Origin: Pegea sp. RAD2-039
Lineage: Eukaryota; Chordata; Thaliacea; Salpida; Salpidae
NCBI GenBank assembly: GCA_034620365.1
Contig: JAQGEQ010000283.1
Coordinates: 248,001 to 312,000, forward strand
DNA: 64,000 nucleotides
Direction of reading: 5' to 3'
Made by a program: the position numbers and the translations under genes. The notes beneath the pieces were generated by a model that was given only the letters and a program-made list of their open reading frames with translations, ran no database searches and was not told where the DNA came from. Positions 33,770 to 45,700 of the stretch are shown here, one piece after another; position 1 is the first letter of the stretch, and every line of letters starts with the position of its first letter.

Positions 33770-34939
33770 CTGAAGTAAAAACCTATATGAAAAAAAAAAC
33801 ATTTAAAGATTAAAATTTACTCACCAAAAATATTAGAACAATTTTTTATAAATGTAATCTTTAAGTTACAATTAAACTTAGCTAATTAACAACTTAATAT
33901 TAATGATTTGATAAAACAAATATCTCAAAATATGAAATTTTTCTTGTAAAATTATAGTTAAATTAATAATTATGTTACAGCAACTTTTTGAAATAATCAA
34001 ATAATTTATTAAGGTTTTCAATTTGTAAAGTTAATTTTGATTAAAAAAGAATCAACTTTATTCATAACAAAAGCAAACAAATCTATATTTCTTTAATTTA
34101 TAATTTAAGAAAACTTTTTTATTACCAAAGACAATATTTTATTTTAAGCAAGTTATACAATTTTTAGAAACAGATTAAGAAATTATCGTGATGTAGAAAC
34201 TTAATAAAGTTAAAAATAGTTAAAATATATCTTTAAGCTATCATATTGTTCATTTTCTAATAAATATTTCTTCCAAATTTATCAGGCCTATACTAGAATA
34301 CTCTTCCAACTGCTAAGCATCGAGTTATACTAGGCCACGTCATCAACTGAGTCACATGTGTGTGAGTCTATTACCACAAGGCCTTATTTTTAATAATATA
34401 AACTATTACTTAAAAATGTTTAATTAAAATGTAACAATATGAATATTTGACGAATTAAAATGAAAACTAAATTGAATTCTATAAATAAACTCAATAAACT
34501 GTGATTCTAATTTTTAAAGACATTCAAAGCCTTTAATTTTCAGTTGCACCTCATGTTTCTTTGTTCATTAAAAACATCATCATTTAAATTTGATTTTAAA
34601 ATATAAACATAGAATAAATAAAACTAAACAGCCATTCATACTTGTGTAATGTCGGTATAAATTTGATATTTTAAAATAAATAAATAAAATCTTCAAAATA
34701 ATTTATTAGTGTTTCCAAACGATCCAGCAAGCCATACTTTATTAAATTATTTATTTATTAAATTCTAGTTGAGTAAGGTTATAAGTTATATTTTATTGAA
34801 TAATGGTAGTAAATTTTAATGAAATTAATTACCCTGTGATAAATGATTCTATTTAGATAAGAAATCGATTCGAACTATTTGATTTGGTTACATTAAAAAT
34901 TTTTTATGAAAGTAAAAACGATAGTGGATTTATATATAA
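33770..34939. other. AT-rich non-coding part of tandem unit 1
   Basis: About 1.2 kb upstream of the Ly6-type gene with no coding potential. It is repeated almost unchanged at 39.27-40.44 kb. It probably contains the promoter of the Ly6-type gene. Confidence 0.5.
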
Positions 34940-35080
34940 GTGGCAAAAAACCTACGTTTTAGTATACAGAAAAGTTTTGACAAGCCGACTTCATCAAAAC
35001 AAGCTTGTAATGTAAATTGCCAATCCTGCAAAAAATATTGTTCTGATGAAGATCCGGCAATGGAAGATATTAAAACTATT
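34940..35080 (+). pseudogene. LINE ORF1 fragment in tandem unit 1
   Basis: The plus-strand translation (KPTSSKQACNVNCQSC then SDEDPAM) aligns with the PHD-finger start of LINE ORF1 at about 22.73 kb (KPSSSKQACNGNCQAC then SGEDMA). The open frame starts at GTG and diverges after about 40 codons. It is a decayed piece of the same or a sister LINE, in the opposite orientation to LINE copies 1 and 2. Confidence 0.75.
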
Positions 35081-35237
35081 ACTTATTATTACTTGAAAAG
35101 AGAAAATTTTAGATTATCTAAGTGGTACTTACTAACATTTTAATGAATGACTATATCTACATCGCAAGCTACCTTCACAAACTATTTCTATAAGAATCTT
35201 ACAATATTAAAAAATAAAAACTAATCAAGCTTTTTTT

Positions 35238-35570
35238 ATGTATTTTGTCTCCGTCACCCGAGAACGGTTATGCATAATATATTTGTACATATGCCAGGGC
35301 AGAAGTTATGAAGATCTAGTTGTTGCCCATGCAGCAGGATTCCACTCTCCACGCCAACAAAGTATGCGGTGGAACAGACGGACTGATGCAGCTAAACCCG
35401 ACTGGGATCGCAGGAGCTGCCAGAACGACAATGCGTACAGTGACAAACCGCGTGCGAGGCTCCAACTTCGATTTTAAATTCGGAGTTTTGCGTCTCATAG
35501 AAGTGTTGCCATTAGCCAGACTAAAAAGGTCTTTCTATCTTATGAGTATCTTTACTTTGTCTTCCTGACT
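35238..35570. other. GC-richer island of unknown identity, unit 1
   Basis: About 330 bases with clearly higher GC than the surroundings. Overlapping frames on both strands are open for 60-82 codons, which GC richness alone can cause. It resembles no RNA gene I can recognise. The same island occurs at 40741-41071 with few changes. It may be a fragment of a transposon; neither protein translation shows a known domain. Confidence 0.45.
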
Positions 35571-35599
35571 TTGTCTTGGGAGGCCTCTTCTAAAGATGA

Positions 35600-36296
35600 C
35601 GAGCCAGGCTACAGAGTTTCTTCCTCTCACATTTGAAACATGTTCGAACCAGCTGGGCATCTTTTAAATTCATGAAGTTTACTACCTCCACAATTTAAAC
35701 AAACTTCTTTCATGGTTGCTACTGTTAGTTCCGCTTGGTCCTCCTCCTTGAGCTCCATCAAATTCACTACTTTTTCTGCAGCTTCAACCGATCTGCCAGC
35801 CCAAAGTATTGGTGGTTCCGTCGGGTATTCTCCCGTGTTACTGATTAGTTAAAGTCTTCCTTTAATGCAAAACTTTTATGATCTAACAACCGTTGCCTTA
35901 TATCTGATGAGGATAATCCGTCTATAAATGAATCTCTGATCATGTCTCTCCTATGTTCCGCTGCTGTGGCTTTCTTAAAAACATAGTTCTTGTCTAAACT
36001 CACAAAAGTACATCAAAAGTCTTTTATAGGCTAACTTGGCTTCTGCTTCTCCGTTCGTAGTAGATGAAGTACAAAAATGTCATTTAGTTTCTTTATATAC
36101 AATCGTTCCAGTGTCGCTTCAGCTTCTACACAAGTCTGACAGATCTAACAAGCGCTGCCAATTTTCTCTTCTCTGTTCAATTAGACCCACACTCTTCCAT
36201 GTAATTGGTAAAAGTTCTCTTCCAGTAACACCATTTGCTGGATGCCGAGGGGCTATTTAGGTCTATAAACAGCTTTCTTGGTTTCAACAGTATATC
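35600..36296 (-). pseudogene. Ty3/gypsy-like gag remnant, unit 1
   Basis: On the minus strand a frame begins at an ATG just inside the LTR (MDILLKPRKLF...), shows a W..W-type capsid start (KWCYWKRTFTN), then runs into several stops. Near 35.68 kb it shows a retroviral-type zinc knuckle (CLNCGGSKLH...CPAG). The protease and RT are absent. It is a relic, broken by nonsense codons and by the deletion specific to this unit. Confidence 0.7.
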
Positions 36297-36322
36297 CATT
36301 TGTTTTTATAAAAAAAAAACTT

Positions 36323-36508
36323 TGTTACAGTAATAATACTAATATACTTATTCAAATAGAATCTTATTCAAATCTATACTAAGTAAGTTAAAGTTACTAA
36401 TAGCAACGATAAGTATACTAACGATACGCGATACCTGCAACAGAATCATAGAAGAATGACGTTTAAAACATTTATGTCAGCAGCAAAATACTTTACTGTT
36501 ATACCACA
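36323..36508 (-). repeat. LTR of the gypsy-like element, unit 1
   Basis: A 186-bp sequence with TGT...ACA termini on the minus strand, beginning TGTGGTATAACAG and ending TACTGTAACA, immediately upstream of the gag ATG. An identical-length copy is at 41859-42044 and a related LTR is at 15583. Confidence 0.75.
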
Positions 36509-38484
36509 ATATCTAATGGCGTATATCTTAAGATATAAGAACACCAGCATCCGTATACACTGATGCCACGATTAGTGAATTCCCTTCAACCCAAGACAAT
36601 ATCATGGTAACGTCATATTTTGAAAACTATATCAACTGATTTATAGTTGCAGATGATTTTGGGAGGTATTTAAAACACTTTTCCTCATTCATCAAGTTAT
36701 TTTTCTGATGTTCTTGGCGAAAAGTTTAAACAAGTCGGAATCTTTCATGGAAGAATAACGACTTGTACAAGCTTAGTTTGCCTTACTTCTAATGACAAGA
36801 AGATGTCTTCTTTTTCTTTTAATAGCTTTGATTTAAGTCACATCAGCTTGATTGTTACTAGTCTACAGCTTTTATTCATTTTGCTTCATGAGCGAACGCA
36901 TATAGTTAGCGCTCTTGTATCACGTCGATAACTTTATACAAATTTGAATAACTAAAGCAATCTGATAAAATTTATTCAGACATTTTGTTTTACTCATACT
37001 AACAAATACCTAAGCCCCTTAATGAAATCAGCTGTTTTCGGTGGTACTTGTTTCATACTTTTTGAAAAATGACAATTTTGTCCCCAACTACTTTCATTAT
37101 TATAGTTAGATACAAAATCCGTTAAAACTAATTTACTGTTATACTGAATAAGTGTACCCAACATAAGTTTCAAGAAAGGTTCATTAATATTAAAAACATA
37201 TTTGATTAAAGTTCTATAATATGAGTCTTAATCTCAGAATCAAAACTGTTTGAAATTAAAAAATATTGTTTCTAGTTAAATCTGACTTTGCTGATGACTG
37301 AAAACACAAAGGAATTAGTATTTCTTTAACTTAGCCCGAGTTTTACAACATTAAATCAAAACTTAAAAAGACAATACCACGACCAAGCCTAACGCAGATT
37401 GTTACTCTGTATTTTAGCTAACCTTTACCTGCACCTCTTACCGTTTTGCAGTGTTTTACATTAATTTTTTAAACTCTGGTACTTTAGAACTTTTCATTAA
37501 ATTTCTACAGTTATATTGTTTTGAGTTTGCTATAAGAGCTGTAAAGTTTGTCATCTGCAGTCATGTGTTGAATTAACTAAATAAATCAAAACTTTTATTC
37601 CATTTTAAAATTAGCTATTAGCTTACTAGTTACAAGATAATTTGAATGAGTCCTTTCTAGCAAACTTATATAAGTAAGTTTCACAAATTTAATTATCACA
37701 TTATTGTAAGAACTAATTTGTTTAATAGATTACAGCTTAAGCATTATTATCTATACTAAACAGCTTTTGTCTGATAGAAGGTAGACATACAAAATTACTA
37801 AAGAGTTGAGAATATCCATCCTTCCGTAGTCATTGCTGCACTTAATTTCCCTACACAAAGAAAATAATTGTTAAAACGAGTTTTTGAAAGTTGTCATTAT
37901 AATTAGATAAAAATCGAAATACTTTTTTAGATTGAAAAATGAAATAAAATTACGTTAAAATGGAATGAAGGAAAGTATGAAACTTTTTGAATAATTGATT
38001 TGTTACAAGTTTAATAATTTCATTTGGTGGAAGATTTGAAAGAAAATAATTGAATGATATCTCTAAATATAACTTCAATTGCAATATTAATGTGAACTAA
38101 CAAGTTAGTGAAAGTAGTTATCATCAGACTCCGAACACAGAGAGTTTTCTCTAAAAACACAGAAGAGTTTGAGGCTTACAACTTTTCATGAAGATCAAAT
38201 AATTAAAGTTGAATTATATTTCTACAAGATATTACACATTTAAAATAATGTTGACATAACTAAATAGAATTTGTTGTAAATTAATCAACAGCGAGTAAGA
38301 ATTTCTTTCAAAAATTTATATTTTTATCCAGAGACATCTTCAAACTTGTTACTAATGATTAAGTTCTTTCAATAAAAAATAAAAAAAACTTAATCCTTTA
38401 AAATGTTAGAAAAATCACTTATTTTAAAGATCAAAAATTATAAAATATATTTAATCTACAAACAGGAAAGGAAAAGATGCATAC

Positions 38485-39252
38485 TTGACTACATTTGATG
38501 ATGGGTTGAACAATTGGTTTAACAAATGAATCCAACAGCCGCCGTAAACAGGGTCCTATATTGCTGATCATTTCTTTAGCAATGGCAATTACATTGGCAA
38601 ACAATTTCTCCAAATTTATCATAAAATTGTTAAAAATGCGAATTTCTTCTTTTGTAATTCCATTACAAAGATCTACAAGGGTTTCACTTGAATAATAATT
38701 TAGCATAAAAGTGAAAAACTAAAAGAATTATCTTCAAACAACTTGCTAGTTATTGTAGTTTCAAAATCTAAAACTAATGCCGATTTTTAAAACAGTTTGA
38801 TAAAATGATTTTTTGTTTATTACAAATAAGTTTAAGATGTTTTAATTTAGATTACCTTCAGAACAAAAAGACTTATGTAGTGGTGCACAGCCTCTAGTAG
38901 CCAACCCAAAAAAGACTAAAAAAATAAAAGTTGATAAAAATTGAAATAATAAACATATCAATAAAAAGAATTAATTATTTTATACAGCAGGGAAACTTAC
39001 AATGGCCATAGTTGCATCCTTGAAATGGGCCACATTCAGTTGTACTAATCAATGGAACCGGACAGATTTGTAGGGTTGGAGCACACTTGTAACATCGAAC
39101 AGAGTCTCCTACAAACGGAAGAAACATTTGATTTGTGGGTGAAAATGGTCTCAAAAACCTCAAATCTAAAAGTAAAATAATAATTATAACTCACCTGCCA
39201 CAAAAAAGTGACATAAAAGTAAAAAGATAAAACTTTTAATTTTTAAATCCAT
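38485..39252 (-). CDS. Secreted Ly6/three-finger-type protein, copy B
   Basis: Paralogue of the gene at 32981-33749. Minus-strand exons are 39195-39252, 39001-39108, 38856-38915 and from about 38740 down to 38485. The signal peptide, CYKC start, all cysteines and LVDLCNG are unchanged, and coding exons 1, 2 and 4 are essentially identical in protein sequence. Intronic and flanking bases differ more, which suggests either recent duplication or selection on the exons. The same unresolved exon 3/4 phase applies. After IIKCSQ the frame reads through a donor (CAA/gtatgc). Confidence 0.7.
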
Positions 39253-39269
39253 TATCATATGACTTCAAA

Positions 39270-40442
39270 AAGCTGAAGTAAAAACCTATATGAAAAAAAA
39301 AACATTTAAAGATTAAAATTTACTCAAATAAAATATTAGAACAACTTTTTATAAATGTAATCTTTAAGTAACAATTAAACTTAGCTAATTAACAACTTAA
39401 TATTAATGATTTGATAAAATAAATATCTCAAAATATGAAATTTTTCTTGTAAAATTATAGTTAAATTAATAGTTATGTTACAGCAACTTTTTGAAATAAT
39501 CAAATAATTTATTAAGGTTTTCAATTTGTAAAGTTAATTTTGATTAAAAAAGAATCAACTTTATTCATAACAAAAGCAAACAAATCTATATTTCTTTAAT
39601 TTATAATTTAAGAAAACTTTTTTATTACCAAAGACAATATTTTATTTTAAGCAAGTTATACAATTTTTAGAAACAGATTAAGAAATTATCGTGATGTATA
39701 AACTTAATAAAGTTAAAAATAGTTAAAATATATCTTTAAGCTATCATCTTGTTCATTTTCTAATAAATATTTCTTCCTAATTTATTAGGCCTATACTAGA
39801 ATACTCTTCCAACTGCTAAGCATCGAGTTATACTAGGCCACGTCATCAACTGAGTCACATGTGTGTGAGTCTATTACCACAAGGCCTTATTTTTAATAAT
39901 ATAAACTATTACTTAAAAATGTTTAATTAAAATGTAACAATATGAATATTTGACGAATTAAAATGAAAACTAAATTGGATTCTATAAATAAACTCAATAA
40001 ACTGTGATTCTAATTTTTAAAGACATTCAAAGCCTTTAACTTTCAGTTGCACCTCATGTTTCTTTGTTAATTAAAAACATCATCATTTAAATTTGATTTT
40101 AAAATATAAACATAGAATAAATAAAACTAAACAGCCATTCATACTTGTGTAATGTCGGTATAAATTTGATATTTTAAAATAAATAAATAAAATCTTCAAA
40201 ATATTTGATTAGTGTTTCCAAACGATCCAGCAAGCCATACTTTATTAAATTATTTATTTATTAAATTCTAGTTGAGTAAGGTTATAAGTTATATTTTATT
40301 GAATAATGGTAGTAAATTTTAATGAAATTAATTACCCTGTGATAAATGATTCTATTTAGATAAGAAATCGATTCGAACTATTTGATTTGGTTACATTAAA
40401 AATTTTTTATGAAAGTAAAAACGATAGTGGATTTATATATAA
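39270..40442. other. AT-rich non-coding part of tandem unit 2
   Basis: Counterpart of 33770-34939. No coding potential was seen. Confidence 0.5.
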
Positions 40443-40583
40443 GTGGCAAAAAACCTACGTTTTAGTATACAGAAAAGTTTTGACAAGCCGACTTCATCAA
40501 AACAAGCTTGTAATGTAAATTGCCAATCCTGCAAAAAATATTGTTCTGATGAAGATCCGGCAATGGAAGATATTAAAACTATT
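40443..40583 (+). pseudogene. LINE ORF1 fragment in tandem unit 2
   Basis: Same PHD-finger fragment as at 34940, identical in translation over the fragment (SSKQACNVNCQSC). It was duplicated with the unit rather than inserted independently. Confidence 0.75.
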
Positions 40584-40740
40584 ACTTATTATTACTTGAA
40601 AAGAGAAAATTTTAGATTATCTAAGTGGTACTTACTAACATTTTAATGAATGACTATATCTACATCGCAAGCTACCTTCACAAACTATTTCTATAAGAAT
40701 CTTACAATATTAAAAAATAAAAACTAATCAAGCTTTTTTT

Positions 40741-41071
40741 ATGTATTTTGTCTCCGTCACCCGAGAACGGTTATGCATAATATATTTGTACATATGCCAG
40801 GGCAGAAGTTATGAAGATCTAGTTGTTGCCCATGCAGCAGGATTCCACTCTCCACGCCAACAAAGTATGCGGTGGAACAGACGGACTGATGCAGCTAAAC
40901 CCGACTGGAATCGCAGGAGCTGCCAGAACGACAATGCGTACAGTGACAAACCGCGAGCGAGGCTCCAACTTCGGTTTTAAATTCGGAGTTTTGCGTCTCA
41001 TAGAAGTGTTGCCATTAGCCAGACTAAAAAGGTCTTTCTATCTTATGAGTATCTTTACTTTGTCTTCCTGA
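40741..41071. other. GC-richer island of unknown identity, unit 2
   Basis: Second copy of the island at 35238-35570 with a handful of substitutions. No recognised product. Confidence 0.45.
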
Positions 41072-41099
41072 CTTTGTCTTGGGAGGCCTCTTCTAAAGA

Positions 41100-41840
41100 T
41101 GACGAGCCAGGCTACAGAGTTTCTTCCTCTCACATTTGAAACATGTTCGAACCAGCTGGGCATCTTTTAAATTCATGAAGTTTACTACTTCCACAATTTA
41201 AACAAACTCCTTTCATGGTTGCTACTGTTGGTTCCGCTTGGTCCTCCTCCTTGAGTTCCATCGAATTCACTACTTTTTCTGCAGCTTCAACCGATCTGCC
41301 AGCCCTAAGTATTGGTTGTTCCGTCGGATATTCTCCCGTGTTACTGATTAGTTAAAGGCTTCCTTTAATGCAAAACTTTTATGATCTAACAACCGTTGCC
41401 TTATATCTGATGAGGATAATCCGTCTATAAATAAATCTTTGATCATGTCTCTCCTATGTTCTGCTGCTGTGGCTTTCTTAAAAACACAGTTCTTGGCTAA
41501 GCTCACAAAAGTGCATCGAAAGTCTTTTATTGGCTAACTTGGCTTCTGCTTCTCCGTTCGTAGTAGATGAAGTACAAAAATGTCATTTAGTTTCTTTATA
41601 TACAACCGTTCCAGTGTCGCTTCAGCTTCTACACAAGTCTGACAGATCTCACAGTACTGGTACACGTCTTTGGTTGTGCTGTTAACGAGCGCTGCCAATT
41701 TTCTCTTGTCTGTTCAATTAGACCCACACTCTTCTATGTAATTGGTAAAAGTTCTCTTCCAGTGACACCATTTGCTGGATGCCGAGGGGCTATTTGGGTC
41801 TAAAAACAGCTTTCTTGGTTTCAACAGTATATCCATTTGT
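41100..41840 (-). pseudogene. Ty3/gypsy-like gag remnant, unit 2
   Basis: Counterpart of 35600-36296, retaining about 35 nt near 41.65-41.69 kb that unit 1 lacks. The frame still contains multiple stops, so it is non-functional. Confidence 0.7.
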
Positions 41841-41858
41841 TTTTATAAAAAAAAACTT

Positions 41859-42044
41859 TGTTACAGTAATAATACTAATATACTTATTCAAATAGAATCT
41901 TATTCAAATCTATACTAAGTAAGTTAAAGTTACTAATAGCAACGATAAGTATACTAACGATATGCGCTACCTGCAACAGAATCATAGAAGAATGACGTTT
42001 AACACGTTTACGTCAGCAGCAAAATACTTTACTGTTATACCACA
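41859..42044 (-). repeat. LTR of the gypsy-like element, unit 2
   Basis: 186 bp, same length and termini as the LTR at 36323-36508, differing by a few substitutions. Confidence 0.75.
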
Positions 42045-42272
42045 ATATCTAATGGCGTATATCTTAAGATATAAGAACACCAACATCCGTATACACTGAT
42101 GCCAAGATTAGTAAATTCCCTGCAACCCAAGACAATATCATGGTAACGTCATATTTTGAAAACTATATCAACTGATTTATAGTTGCAGATGATTTTGGGA
42201 GGTATTTAAAACACTTTTCCTCATTCATCAAGTTATTTTTCTGATGGTCTTGGCGAAAAGTTTAAACAAGTC

Positions 42273-42728
42273 GGAATCTTTCATGGAAGAATAACGACTT
42301 GTACAAGCTTAGTTTGCCTTACTTCTAATAACAAGAAGATTTCTTATTTTTCTTTTAATAGCTTTGATTTTAGTCACATCAGCTTGATTGTTACTAGTCT
42401 ACAGCTTTTATTCATTTTGCTTCATGAGCGAACGCATATAGTTAGCGCTTTTGTATCACGTCGCTAACTCTATACAAATTTGAATAACTTAAGCAATCTG
42501 ATAAAATTTATTCAAACATTATGTTTTACTCATAGTATCAAATACCTAAGCCCCTTAATGAAATCAGCTGTTTTTGGTGGTACTTGTTTCATACTTTTTG
42601 AAAAATGACAATTTTGTCCCCAACTACTTTCATTATTATAGTTAGATATAAAACCTGTTAAAACTATTTTACTGTTATACTGAATAAGTGCACCCAACAT
42701 AAGTTTCAAGAAAGGTTCATTAATATTA
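42273..42728. repeat. Tandem unit 3, truncated
   Basis: Matches the first 455 bases or so of units 1 and 2 (from GGAATCTTTCATGG to TTCATTAATATTA), then stops exactly where the LINE copy 2 tail begins. The expected continuation is not found on the far side of the LINE. Confidence 0.88.
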
Positions 42729-45700
42729 TTTATTTTATTTATTTATTACAATAAATGTGAAGGAGGGTGCCTAAAGAGAGCACCTCTCGCTAACACACAT
42801 TCTCACAAAGTAGATCTATTTGACGTGTAAACGAAAAATCATATGACAATGAAGAATTGCACAGAATCATAGTATTGTAAAAGAGAAAAATTCACAGTTT
42901 AGAAATGGCAATGTTGGCGATATTATAACAATTCAGCTTTTTTTTGAACAACATAAGTGACAATCTCTGATGGCAGATTGTTCCATGTACTGATTGTGTG
43001 GTATGAGAAAAAACTTAATCTGGTTAACGTAGCTGGTGGAGTGGGCTTATTAAGATGTAGTTTATGTCTTCTAAGTTGATATAACTTGAGGGAGGGACTA
43101 ATGGAGAAGAAGTCATCAAACTGAAGATCAATTAGATTGTGAATAATTTTAAAAATCAGAATAAGGTCGTATTTAATTCTTCAGATTTCCAAAGTATCTA
43201 GATTGAAGAAGCTGAGACGATGCTTATAACTCTTGTATTTGATATTAAGTTTCCTGCAAACCAATCTCGTAAATGTTGCCTGAACAGATTCGATTTTTCT
43301 GATATCACCAACTTGATATGGCATCCATGCACTGACATTGTATTCAAGAATAGGGCGTATGTACAGTTTGAAAAGGTTGACGAAAAACCATGGATCTTTA
43401 GAATTAAAAGTCTTTATGACGAGGTGGACAGGCTTGATAGATTTTCCAAAGATTCTGGAAACATAACTGTGCCATTTGAAGTCAGATGTCAGAGTAATGC
43501 CGAGGTCTATGACTGAGGATACTCGTTCAAGAATAGATCCATTGATATAGTATTGGTTGCTGAAGTTGGCAGCTGGCTTACGGGAGAATGTTATAACTTC
43601 AGACTTTGTTGGCTGGATTTTAAGTTGCCAATTCGCGGACCAGTTTTCTACAATGTTTAGTGCAGTTTGGAGTTTTGAGTGAGAATCAGATAATAGCTTG
43701 ATGTCATCTGCATACACAAACACACTGACATTGTCTACTGTTATTAGTCTTCTGATAAGGTCTTCAATGAAAATCAAAAAGAGAAGTGGACCCAGAACGG
43801 AACCCTGAGGAACGCCGCTGGTGACTTTACTAGTAGTAGATAAAGATCTTTCTACACGGGTTCGTTGGGTTCTACCTGATAAGAAATCTTCAATCCATTT
43901 TAAGATAGAGTTGCTGATTTTTATGTTTTTCAATACAGTAATGAGCTTGTTGTGTGGAACAGAATCAAAAGCTTTAGCAAAATCAAGGTATATGATGTCA
44001 CATGGAGTATTACTTTCGTAATGAGCTGTAAGCTCATTGAAAAAAGTGAGATGTTGAGTCAAAGAAGATCTTTGCTTAACAAAGCCATGCTGGACATCAG
44101 ATATTAGATGATGCTCCGTCAAATGGCTAGTTATATGGTTGTGAATGATATGTTCTTGAGTTCTGCAGATAACCGAATTCAGCGAAACTGGTCTGTAGTT
44201 AAGTGTTTCTGGGACCCTTCTTATAAATTGGAGTAATAATAGCATTTTTCCAAATTTGTGGAAGTCTTCCCCGCTTAAGAGTCATGTTAAAGAGTAGCGA
44301 TAAGGGTAGCGCTAAAGAAGAAGTACTTTTTCTTAAAAACAAAGCTGGGATTTGATCTGGGGTGTTGAAAACTGTTGATTTTAGAGAAGAAATAGCCTTA
44401 GATACTATATCAACTGTTATGTCTAGATCTACCATCTCAGAGATATTTGAAAGGATATTGGAGTAGGAAATAGTAGGAGTATTGCCATCATCGGTTATAA
44501 AAACCTTTTCAAATTGTTTGTTTAGCAATTCAGCTTTATTCTTTGGTTCCATCACCAGCTGATTGGCGTTATCAAGCAAGGGAGGTAGATGAGATCTTGC
44601 CTTAAGCTTGTGATTAATGAAGCCAAAAAACGTTTTCTTGCTAGGTGAAGATAAGATTGCACTTTCTTTTCCTAAATAGAGGCTATAAACTGATTTCTTC
44701 TAGACTAGACAAAGATCATTGTATAGAGGTTTGATCGAAGGATCTGCTTTAGTTTGTTTGTATAAGAGGTTTTTCAAATGCTGTAAATTCCTTAAATATC
44801 TTGGCAAGTGTGGTTTTTTGTTGACTCTATATAAAGGTATGAACTTTTTAATTGACTCATTAACAATGTTAGTAAACCTTGAGTAGATATCATTGATGTC
44901 TTCGGTAGAGTTGAAAACAGAAATCCAGTCAACACCTGATAAAAACTTGTTTATACTGTTATAATTTCCACGATAAAAGTTCCGTATGCTTGGAGTTTTA
45001 ACGTTCGTAGAAAAAGTTTGTTGGAGCTTGAATTCAATCATGTTGTGATCGCATGTCAGAGCAAAAGGTTCATTTTGATCAACGTAGATAACGTTATCAG
45101 GTTTTGATGTGATGAGAAGATCCAAAGTATTACCACTAACTTGGGTTGGAAAAGTAACCATCTGAGATAGATTATTGGCATCAAGGAAGTTTACAAAGAC
45201 ATGACTCAGATTGGCTAAATTAGTTTTGTCTCCATTCAAATTAAACATTTTTCCATTGAATGCTAAATTTGGGTTATTCCAATCAATTCTACTAAAATTA
45301 AAATCCCCGAGAATATACATCTCAGGACAAACAAGGCTTTTCAGAACCTTCAATAAGGCCTTAATAGTAACCTCATCGTTAACTTTAGACGGTGGTAGGT
45401 AGGTACATATAAAGCGGGAAAACTTAGACTTTGAGTAATGAAAATTGAAAGCAATAATCTCAAATCCTGGGCAATCAATGGTATTTATCTTAATTCTTGA
45501 AATCATGGGTGCCAGTGATGTTTTATAGATTACACAAACACCGCCGCCTCTATCAAACAGTCTATCACAGCGCAAAGCACGAAAAAGATCACTGTCATCC
45601 AGAAAGGAGTCAGGATAAAAGGGTTTCAACCAAGTTTCGGTAATGAAAACAAATGTAAAATCTTGAGAAAACAAAAGAGCTTTCAATTCGAAAATTTTGT

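Larger units (their letters stand above)
31233..36736. repeat. Tandem unit 1 (about 5.5 kb)
   Basis: First of three head-to-tail copies. It begins near GGAATCTCTCATGGAAG and is repeated with offset about 5,504 at 36737. It contains the minus-strand Ly6-type gene, a plus-strand LINE ORF1 fragment, a GC-richer island, a minus-strand gypsy gag remnant and its LTR. Relative to unit 2 it has a deletion of about 35 nt within gag (near 36.14 kb) and scattered substitutions. Confidence 0.9.
36737..42272. repeat. Tandem unit 2 (about 5.5 kb)
   Basis: Second head-to-tail copy, offset 5,504 from unit 1 and 5,536 from unit 3. It has the same gene and relic order as unit 1. It keeps the gag segment deleted from unit 1, so it is closer to the ancestral unit there. 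Confidence 0.9.

Noticed and set aside
35238-35500. 5S rRNA or spliceosomal snRNA in the GC-richer island
   Set aside because: Compared by eye with 5S, U2, U4 and U6 signatures; no promoter box or conserved core matches.
31233-42728. Tandem repeats as an assembly artefact
   Set aside because: Units differ by scattered substitutions and a deletion of about 35 nt, which a duplicated contig would not show.
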